Shown here piece by piece: positions 18,591 to 26,889 of a DNA stretch of 34,031 bases; the first letter of the stretch is position 1; each line of letters opens with the position of its first letter. The notes under the pieces were generated by a model. That model saw only the letters and a program-made list of their open reading frames with translations. It was not told the DNA's origin and ran no database searches. This DNA comes from Chara braunii (Eukaryota > Streptophyta > Charophyceae > Charales > Characeae). Where the stretch lies: assembly GCA_003427395.1 (NCBI GenBank), contig BFEA01000156.1:2588436-2622466 (forward strand). The letters are read 5' to 3'. A program made the position numbers and the translations under genes.

Positions 18591-19167
18591 TCACGCCCTG
18601 CGCTGTCTTTCGTTCGGAGCATTAAGGGTGTGGAAAAAGGGCCCTGAAAAACAGCAAGATGGGGTGTGCCAAGGATTTTTGGGACACGGACAAAATTGAA
18701 GTCCCCTGTGTTGGTCTGATGAAGTAAGAGAACCGGTCGGTTGCAACGCGGATTACAAAGAAGCACGTGCGCGGGATTCACAATGAGCGAAAGTTTGAAT
18801 TCAATCCAGAAAATATTGTCGAACCTCCCACCGAGCTACGACTCTTCGTTTCGAGTGAAAGGGACCGGGCATGTACTTAGTATCCCGTTTTCGGACCAAC
18901 TCCCGACGCCACACGTTGCACAATTCCGAATCTGACATAGACGACCTTAATTACGTAGCCCTTTCCTTATGCTCGTCCTCATTCCGTACTCGGTACTGGA
19001 AACCCTTTGATTGGTAGTGATCGAAGCGTTGGCAATCACTACACAGAGTTTTAGGCCAATGGCGCGCCACTGTCGACCACGGGATGACGATCAACTCGTT
19101 AAACGGTAATAGCAACGAATATGGAAGAAAATGCGTATCGATAATGACAAACTCAGCACCGACAAAC
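18591..19167 (-). mobile_element. LTR-like repeat, right copy (5' LTR of the minus-strand element)
   Basis: It is about 577 bases and similar to 10101-10607. It adjoins the primer binding site and gag on minus, as a 5' LTR should. Its outer end on minus begins TGTCGG; the left copy has TATCGG. I could not define exact ends or a target duplication. Divergence between the copies, mostly transitions, indicates an old insertion if they are a pair. Confidence 0.65.
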
Positions 19168-19269
19168 TATGAAACACCCACGGACGCGTCCACGGGGCCG
19201 AGGTCGAAGGGCGGACGTATTCACGGCAGCCTCCGCGGCCTACGGCGCGGACCCAACTTTACCAGATTT

Positions 19270-19599
19270 TTCCTGAATTAAATAATAGCCCCCCAAAAAA
19301 AAGAAAAAAAAAGGGTTGTAGGGAATTTTAAGCCCTACAACCCATATTTGTTTTTTTGGAATCCGACTTTGTTTAGGATTTTCTTAAATAAAAAACTAAA
19401 TTCGATTTAAAAAAAAAAAAAAAAAAAAGCTGGAATTTTTTTTTGTCATTTTTTATCATCAGATATATGGTCCCTGAGTTCACCTATATTTTTTAGAAAT
19501 GAATTTCTGATTTTTGCAGGGGTATGAGGTGTTTTAGAAAAATAAAGATGCAAAATTTGAAAAAAAAAAAAAAAAAAACTTGAAAAAAAAGGTTTGATT
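19270..19599. repeat. AT-rich block with long A-tracts
   Basis: A-tracts of about 20 bases lie at 19409-19428 and 19560-19578, with shorter ones around 19295-19312, in a block much richer in AT than its surroundings. They could be poly(A) tails of retroposed sequences. No source gene is recognisable. Confidence 0.5.
19313..19343. repeat. 11-bp perfect hairpin between A- and T-tracts
   Basis: GGGTTGTAGGG (19313-19323) is inverted at 19333-19343 with a 9-base loop, preceded by A-runs and followed by a T-run. It resembles a bacterial or organellar terminator, but there is no gene upstream. It may be a short foldback repeat. Confidence 0.6.
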
Positions 19600-19632
19600 N
19601 NNNNNNNNNGAGAGAGAGAGAGAGAGAGAGAG
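19600..19632. other. Assembly gap (10 N) beside (GA)n
   Basis: Ten N at 19600-19609 are followed by a (GA)n run to 19632. The gap falls between an A-tract and a microsatellite, where assemblers commonly fail. Another single N lies at 21497. Confidence 0.9.
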
Positions 19633-19898
19633 TAAAAGGAAAAAGAGCTAGAAAGGGAAGAGAGATATGCCAGAAGTAGTTGAGGGCGGGTTTGGAGGTT
19701 AGCAATGAGTACCATTTGCTGTCGTGCCACTCCGATTGACAGGAAAAAAGGGAGGGAGGTTGTAAAAACGAGATAATGAGTGGGTTAAGTTGTTGTGGCC
19801 ACGAGGGGGAACGCGTCCACTGATACGTCGCATGGCGTGAACAGGAAGCGACCTTTTGAAATGGGACCAAGGATTCAGTAAAGAAGTAGAGGATCAGG

Positions 19899-19921
19899 AG
19901 GGGGGAGGGGGGGAGGGGGGG
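19899..19921 (+). other. G-quadruplex candidate in purine-rich DNA
   Basis: Three runs of six or seven G, separated by single A, with more G-runs flanking, sit in a purine-rich tract. A similar cluster occurs at about 20814-20848. The strand asymmetry (purines on +) extends from about 19.6 to 22.3 kb. Confidence 0.5.
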
Positions 19922-20441
19922 AGCGGAGGAGGGGAAAGAGCAAGAGAGAGAAAGAAGGGAGGTGAACAAAGGAGAGGAAGAAAAAAAGGTTGGTAGGGGG
20001 AAGAGAGGGAACTCGTGAGAAACTACGCATCGAGGGAACAAGTGAGATAGATTCCTACTGAAACGTTGGATCCAGGAGACTCATGTGGTTATGAAGTCGG
20101 TGGGCGGGAGGGGGTGGAGGGCGGGAGTATTAATCAAGTCAAGGGATGGTAAGTTAGATATCGAAAACAGTAATTATTCGGTTTAGCTGTTGTGTCACTT
20201 CTGCGTGGCAGAGCCTTTAGAAAAATTCCAATTACGGCAGTCAGGGTACGTCCAATTTGAGCGATAGCAGCCATAAGTTTTTCCGCAGAGTAGTCAAGGT
20301 CGACATTATTACGCTAATGGGATAATATATCAGTAGACAGAATGTGAGGACAGGTCTAGAGCGAATGCCGGGAACTTAAAAGTGAGAACGATCGTGTCAA
20401 TGATTTCGGTCGGGCTGTGAGACAGAAAAGAGATTGTGTAA

Positions 20442-20787
20442 GGTCTGGAGAGTAGGAGAGTCCCGCCGGGAGGGGGGAAGGAACAGGGGAAAGAGGTGGC
20501 AACAGGGTATGGAGAATTCGGAATCATAGGGTCGAGGTGAGAGAAGAGGGGGGGCTTGAGGGAGAGAGAGGGAGAGAGAGGGAGAGAGAGGGAGAGAGAG
20601 AGAGGGGGGAGTGAGGTCGGGAGAGTAGGAGAGACCTGGCGAGTGGGGGGGGAAAGAGGGGAGAGAGGTAGCAACAGGGTATGGAAAACACGGAATCACA
20701 AGGTGAGGGTGAGGGAAGACGGGGTGGGGGGGAAGGAAGAAAAGGAAGAAGGGAGAGGAAGAAATAGGAAGAGAGCAATGGGGAGGG
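20442..20787. repeat. Diverged tandem duplication, period about 173 bp
   Basis: The segment beginning GGTCTGGAGAGTAGGAGAG at 20442 recurs at 20615, and AACAGGGTATGGA at 20501 recurs at 20673. The two units are recognisably similar but diverged, and the 10-bp minisatellite lies at the end of the first unit. Open frames through this region are low-complexity artefacts. Confidence 0.7.
20561..20600. repeat. 10-bp minisatellite, four exact copies
   Basis: GGAGAGAGAG is repeated four times without change, then degenerates. Confidence 0.9.
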
Positions 20788-21573
20788 GGATCACGGAAGG
20801 AAACCGTCAAGGGGGGAGTAGGAGGGGGGATGGGGGGTGGGGGGAGAGAGCAAAAAGAGAAGAAATAGCAAAGAAGAGGAAGAAGATCTTCACGGATCCT
20901 AAGAGGGAAGGAGCAAAGGAGACATTTGTCTGTCAGCAACAAGGACGACAGCGGTCATATCACTCCGATTGGATAGGGGAGCGAGGAGCGAGCATATTTG
21001 GTTTGTTCGCATCTCTTCCTCAGTAACGGAGGGTAGACACGCCTTAAGACCTCTAGCCGACTACTACGAAATAGTCCTCTAAACCATCCATTCACGGTAG
21101 TGAGAAAGAGAGGGGGGAGGAAACAATAATAAGCATCCCTTGGTTCGGAGTACGATGGCCAAGAAAGACTTTATTTCCTTACCTCAACAAGGAAAGCTAT
21201 AGATGATGCCATCAAGAGGGGAGTCAACCCCAGCTACTGTATCAAGGCTTAGTGCCTGTGTGTGTGTGTGTGAACAAAACAAATGCATACGCATTGACAG
21301 CCCCAAGAAGAGGGGAATGGCATCCGCTTTCAACTATATTGAAGACAAAGACACCAGACTGCCAAACTTATGTCCATTCATTCCTAGCATCACGAATGCC
21401 AATAAACTGGGAGGGAGCAAAGAGGGGGTTTAGAGAGAAGGTGGGGAGAGGCAACTTTACACGAGGTAAGCCATCATCCGAATGAAGAGGAGAAAANAGT
21501 AGGAAGGAGAAGGGAGAGGTAGCTCCATCACCCAGCAAACCAATTTTTGTCTGGGGAGGAGGGGGGTAGGCGC

Positions 21574-21634
21574 GTCCCCTTAAGCGCTTTTCGCCATCCG
21601 CGCCAATGGATGGCTCATCAGAGGGTAGGTGGAC
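21574..21634 (-). ncRNA. Hammerhead ribozyme candidate, type I, minimal helix III
   Basis: On the minus strand the core CTGATGA (21621 to 21615) is followed by a perfect 7-bp helix II (GCCATCC / GGATGGC, loop ATTGGCGC), then GAA (21592-21590). Helix III is AA/TT closing a GCGC loop (21589-21582), then A17 (21581). Helix I pairs AGGG with CCCT (21580-21577 and 21625-21622), then a 6-base bulge (21626-21631) and GAC/GTC (21576-21574 and 21634-21632). All invariant core positions, the A15.1-U16.1 pair and the NUH rule (UUA) are met. Self-cleavage is predicted after 21581. A bulge in helix I facing loop II is normal for natural type I hammerheads. It lies 1.6 kb downstream of an RT on the same strand. 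Confidence 0.75.
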
Positions 21635-21881
21635 AGGATGTCCATACTCTGGAGAGAGGAAGGAAGGAATAGAGAGGAGGAAGGGGGGTGTTCCTGAGTG
21701 TGGAGAGAGGGTGGGAACCTGAGGGGGGAAAAGCTCTCAAGCAGGTGGGGATGACTGGGGAGTGTATGGGTTCGGTGAAGTGGAGGCTGAGAGGGAATAG
21801 AGGGGGGTATTCGATCATCCACAGGGACTAACAATTAAGCATTAGTACATCTAGACGGTGGGCGAGGAGGGGAAAACTTAC

Positions 21882-21968
21882 CAGATGGGCGTTGATGTCG
21901 GCGCCAGTGATGATGTTGTCAATGGCGTCATCCATGTCCGTCGAGATCGCAAGATGGCTCAGAGCGTT
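21882..21968 (-). CDS. Candidate internal exon, 29 codons, phase 0-0
   Basis: A pyrimidine-rich stretch ending GAACAGCAG precedes AACGCTCTG, and the frame reads NALSHLAISTDMDDAIDNII then TGADINAHL, directly followed by GTAAGT. That gives an 87-base exon with consensus acceptor and donor and no stop. A second donor-like ATTG|GTAAGT lies 5' of it at 22174/22175 after a pyrimidine tract and CAG, and a third, TTGAG|GTAAGG, lies 3' at 21182/21183. I do not recognise the protein. The pyrimidine-rich minus strand here would suit introns. Confidence 0.3.
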
Positions 21969-22407
21969 CTGCTGTTCGGGAGAACCAGGCAGGGGGAGGC
22001 GCTGGGAAGGACTCCTCTCATGCTTGGCGTGTACGAGAGGTAGTCTTGCACACAATTACGGATGCTGTAGTATTCGGAAGAACTCCCAGCAGTGAGCCAA
22101 GATGAGGAGCAGAACGTTGTGGGAGGAAGATATAGTCTCTTTGATAGTGGGAGTGAGAGGGAGTGTGGACTTACCAATATCATGTTGCAAGGGGTCAGGG
22201 GAGAAGTGAGAGCTGAATGGGGGAGGGACAAAGACGAAGAAGACGCGTGTGTGGTCCATGTCTATTGGGGGAAGTGGGGTGAGATGGCAACGACTAAGGT
22301 TGTATTGGGGCTACTAGGAGTGTGAGGAGGATTTTTCTTCGAGGGGGAAGCACCGATTGCACTTGGAATGTCGTCGGGCTGATTTGAAGTCGGGCTTGTG
22401 TTTCCCG

Positions 22408-23045
22408 TCAGCTTGCAATTGTGTGGGTAGCGGTGGGTCTGGTAATCAGAGAAGCAAGTGCGTTGGACAGCTGCGCGTTGTCTGAGTACTGAACGTCGTG
22501 TGCTTGCAATAAAGTTCGCGGCATGTAGAGCGGATATGGCGGGTGATAGTGTTGTGTGTTTGCCGCACCAAACCGAAGCGGCACGGATTTCGTGTCCTTA
22601 GCGCACTTTAGGCTGTGGGTTGCCAGAGTGAGTGTCGTATGTGTAATGTGTCCTGTAATGGGTGGGGGGTAGTGGGAGTCAAGTTTTTGTCTTTCCTGCT
22701 GGTGGCGATCCGATGTGCCGTGATTTGAGGCCCAGAAGTTTTGGAGTGGCGAAAAAAGGGTTCTCGTGCTTGCAACCGAAGGTTTTTTCCGGGGGGTCAC
22801 AGGTCTTCATGTGGAATTATGTGGGTCAGTCTCATAAAAGATATTGAGGTTTCCGTGGATTCGAGGTGGTGAGGAATTCTTAGGGGGAGGTGTAGAGGGT
22901 GGGTAAAGGTACGTGCCATACAGTTAGAGGAGGTATCCTCCTTCCTCTTTTTTGTAAAATTATTATTATTACTTATTGGTAAAAAAAGTTTCCACATTTT
23001 TTTAGTATTGCTTTTTTTTATCTTCTATCTTTCTTGTTTGGAGTT

Positions 23046-23047
<2 letters not shown>
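22408..23047. other. Unassigned stretch between hammerhead region and RT
   Basis: A 130-codon minus-strand frame at 22408-22800 has no recognised motif. 22460-22515 is copied exactly after the adapter at the right end of the window. 22960-23040 is AT-rich. If the RT and hammerhead belong to one element, this would be its 3' part. No GIY-YIG endonuclease motif is visible. Confidence 0.35.

Positions 23048-23097
<50 letters not shown>
23048..23097. repeat. (GT)n microsatellite, 50 bp
   Basis: An uninterrupted GT run; on the minus strand it is (CA)n lying about 130 bases past the RT stop codon. Non-LTR and Penelope-like elements often end in or insert at simple repeats, so it may mark the element's 3' side. 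Confidence 0.95.
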
Positions 23098-23101
<4 letters not shown>

Positions 23102-23225
23102 CCCTCCCGCAAACCCTCGTGATGGGGGGCTGAAGGGGGCGAGGTTCGGATGACGAACCTGCCCCCATTCAGGGTCGTCCGCCATCCGAACCAGACCACA
23201 AATCAGTGTGGTCTCCACACATACA

Positions 23226-25304
23226 CTACACAGGGTTGGATGGTGAGTTTATTACCAGGTTGGGATTACAACGGAATGGTTGGTATTGGTGGGGGGTTTT
23301 TAGTACTATTTCTATGACCTTCAGACACCTGTGGGCGCTGAACCCATTGTTGACCATAGCCAGTATGGTGTCGAGGATATCTGTTGCTGCGTCGTGGTGG
23401 TCCGATGTGATTGTTAGTATGTTTATGACTTGAGGTATGAGGATCTTGAGGGACTGAAAAACCGGTCTGTTAGAATGAAATTTGATGAACCGAGTGATAG
23501 GAAAGTTAAGTTCCTTTCTTTTGCCAAACTTTGTGGTTTTGTATGTGCCTTGTTGAGGATCTATAATACTGATAGTAGCATTGAGGAAGTTCGCCTTTAT
23601 GCCAATTTGTTCAGAGCCAAGTTCTGCATGTTCAGTAGTCTGTTCCACAAGGGTGACAAAATTGAGAGGGTAGAGAAAGTATTTGCTTTTCTTATTTTCG
23701 ATTGTTGGTCTCAAGAAGTTTAGAATTTTGGGGTTGTTTACGGAATTGAGGTCATCAAAATACCTGAAAGTATGCTGGAAAAGGGGAAGTAGATGTCTGT
23801 TAGGGAGTCGTTTGAGTTTCTTCATGAATCTGTATTCATAATGAAAGAAGTAAATGTTGCACCAGATGGGGGAGCAGTTGAGTCCCATAGGAATCTCGAG
23901 TGTTTGTCTCCATATAAGTCCTCCAAGTGAGGTGAAGGCGTTGTTGATAAGCCATTTGTTCATATCTTTGATGAGTTTGGGGGAGAGGGTGACATGGTCA
24001 GGGGAGGGCGTAGTAGTCCATTCTGTGAAAATTTTGACTTCTTTTTCCATCACTCGGATCTTACATACAAGTGTTGCATTCCTCCCAAGTGTCTTCTTTG
24101 CATGTCTGAATGCTAAGTCTGTGAAGAAATTGACAGCGGTGGGGAGTCCATCTGGTGTGTAATCTGTTGGGATGGTTTCGTAACAACGGGTGATATCTGC
24201 TGAGAACATTGTATGTATCCATGGGGGGAGGTTATAGACATAGTCGAAGACGGAGTCTACAATCCACCAAAGAGGAACCCTATAGCCCGTTTCTATTTCT
24301 GTTTTTTTCTGTCAGAAGTCCGCAGTGTTTTTTCACCATTTCAGAGAGTGACTTTAGTGCAGATGCACAAATGTCCGCAAGGGGAGAGAAGATGACATTG
24401 GCTGCATTTGTTAACCAACGGAAGCTATTTTTGTATTTTTTGTGGATCGCCATAAGGTAGGGAAGATCCTTGTTCTGGATAGGGCAGAAAGGGAAGGTAG
24501 TAGTAATCTGGTGTTCGAGATGAATTAGTAAATTAAAGGTCGTGATCTCGCAGGGGGTGAAGTCATTTCTGGTTAGTCTCTGGAGGGCGAGTAACCTGAT
24601 GTAGTTAATACAGATGATCGATGGGGTGTTGGGTGCCTTGTCTATCCCAGAGATGTAAAAATGTTATGTAAGGAAGTCTATTTCTTTTTGCAAGGCGTGA
24701 CTGTTTTCTGGGAAGGATTGAAGGTGATGAGAGCAGGTACGTCTAATGGTGGCTCTGAGTTGTTCGTGGGAGAGGTCCCGTATTTGTGGAGTGATGCAAC
24801 ATCCATCTTGGTTTAGGTAATCCGGGTGAGGGAGAGAGCTTTGGTCGTCTGCTGTAGGACATCTGTGGTTTTGTGTGTTTTGAGAGGGATATGGTTTAAG
24901 CCCATTGCCAATTGTTTTCGTAGTTCAGGATTTTTTACAATGTTGAGGTCAAGGGTGACCACATGTGGCGGCATATTGCCATCGGAACTGTGTTGAGCAT
25001 AGGGGGAGAACCTATTTTGTTGGCAGAAACATCGTGGCGGTTGTCCCTCATACCACGAGAGGACATCGAAGGTTTGAAAAACTTCCGAGGGTTTATAGAG
25101 TTTTCTAATAATGTGTGCATCATAGGTCCATCCGTAGGTAAAAGAACTCAGGCGGGTGTCTATATCAGGAATGTGTTCCGACAGGATTTTTGAGAGGGGC
25201 TCCTTTGGCTTGACCCTTTCAAATAGCCAGCTCGTATAGTGTAAATGGACCAGCCTTTCTGGTGTGGGAGTCTGACTTCTCCAGCCGCATCTTCCGTCCT
25301 CCAT
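23226..25304 (-). pseudogene. Penelope/telomerase-like reverse transcriptase, frameshifted
   Basis: The first part (25304-24813) carries WYEGQPPRCFCQQ and HVVTLDLNIVKNPELRKQL, then GLNHIPLKTH, a CxC...H segment that precedes RT in this group. After a frame change come GIDKAPNTPSIICINYIRLL (with TAA at 24664-24666 just before) and LPYLMAIHKKYKNSFRWLTN. After a second change near 24285 the frame gives WIVDSVFDYVYNLPPWIHTM and FSADITRCYETIP (motif A Asp), IPMGLNCSPIW (motif B), FRYFDDLNSVN (motif C, two Asp), and ELNFPITRFIKFHSNRPV. The D....YxxIP motif A places it with telomerase and Penelope RTs rather than LTR or LINE RTs. No endonuclease is seen. Confidence 0.8.
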
Positions 25305-26889
25305 GATCGCGAGGTGGGGTTCCTGTTGTTGAGGACAACACTTTTCTCGTCATTAGTTTTCTATACCTATTAAAGTGTAGGGTTTGAGCTCTTTTGTATG
25401 CCCACACTCAGAATCTTTTAAGTCAAGGAAGTATGAGTCTTGTAATCACAGGAAGAGAGAGAGACATGCAGCTCGTATACTTTCGAATTTTTAGGTACTT
25501 GGTAGTTTGAATATTGACTCTTGTATAAGTATGAAGCCCTCGTTTTTTGTTGCATCTGAAGGAAAGTAGATTGGTCGGGGAGTAATAAACGTGGAAACCG
25601 GGGGCTACTGTAGGGTAGAGGTAGTAGTGTGTATGGTTAATACATGATTTTGGTCACACGTGTGTCTTACAGGTTGTATTACCGTGAAGGCCATAGGGAC
25701 AACTGTATACGAATAGCTTGTAGCAGCACCACAAGTTTTATTGGGCAGCGAGACGCTTGACTTGCTCCATGGACTGTTGGGAAAGGAGGAAGCGGGGAGA
25801 AGAGATACTGCTTAGGTCTTAAGACGGTAAGTAGCCATACTTCTTATCAGTCATTCTTCATAAAGACTTTGACGACTAAAAAGTGGAAGGTGTCTCTTTT
25901 TGAGTATTGGGAACCTAGTGCGGATGAAGGAGTCATTGGAATTTCAGATTTAGAACGTAAAGTTACGAGTTGTATAGGTGTTGGGGGTTGACGTCAGAGG
26001 TGTGATTTGAAGGCAACATGGGTCAGTAAACAAGGCACCTGTACTCTTAACTATTCATTGATGTAAACATTTGCACTTTCATAATTCGTAACCCAAATCT
26101 CATGGTTCGAACGCGACCTGGAATCGAGAAACAAAACAAGAGTTTAAGACACCATTAAGACAACAAGTTAACTTATTATTGAAGAACCGAAGAGGTTCGT
26201 GTCTCTGCTGAGAGACTGAAACAATACCATTGCCGGTTCAGTATTAGTAGTCTGACAAAGCCTAGCTCCACACTAGAGATCGTCATCACGGTGCTACCTG
26301 TCGTGGGGTGATTACCAAAAAACAACTATCCTCATAATTCGGTGTGTAGGCGAGAAAAACCAAAATCCCTTAGTCCAAAAGAGACTTACACGGATCCATA
26401 GAGTCAAGTGGCGGGTTTATGAGAATCTCATACACTACTTACTTAAGTAGGGTGGTACCTAGAGGTGGACCTCTGCTAAGTTACCAATAAGTGAGGGGGA
26501 GGTCCATGGGCCAAAAAAAATTACCAGAAATCCAAAAGCAAGAGTACAGGAAGTTTCATCTTTCTCGTCTAAACCTAGTCACTCACATTTTTCCAGAGGG
26601 TGACCGATCAATATTTCTGAGGTCTAGCCACTTCAAAAGCACTCTTGATGAAGGAATGGAAATGGTTTGTCTTAATAAGTATATGTCTCTACTACCTGAC
26701 GTATTCCCTGACGCCCTGGCTGCCTGGACTGTGGGGTTGGTCAGGAGGTGGGAATGGTTGGGCGTTTCTTATTGAAGAGTTTTTGAAGAAATACTGAAAG
26801 CTTGAACACTTGGGGGGTCGGAGAACCCCTAATGAATCCTAAACAAACTTAGTCAACTGTAGACTGAAGCCTCTTCCTGCAGTAGTAGC
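25305..26889. other. Unassigned spacer between RT and the 839-codon ORF
   Basis: No conserved coding sequence is seen. Two small hairpins sit side by side at 26184-26198 (GAACC/GGTTC) and 26201-26216 (GTCTCT/AGAGAC). No microsatellite or LTR feature marks a boundary between two elements here. Confidence 0.4.

Noticed and set aside
20330-20942. Ser/Leu/Pro-rich minus-strand frames and Glu/Arg/Gly-rich + frames
   Set aside because: Low-complexity purine DNA is open in many frames; no motif or start signal.
21574-21670. Alternative type III fold of the hammerhead using the GGAC/GTCC hairpin upstream as helix I
   Set aside because: It puts C at position 16.1, breaking the NUH rule, and leaves helix III mostly unpaired; the type I fold satisfies all positions.
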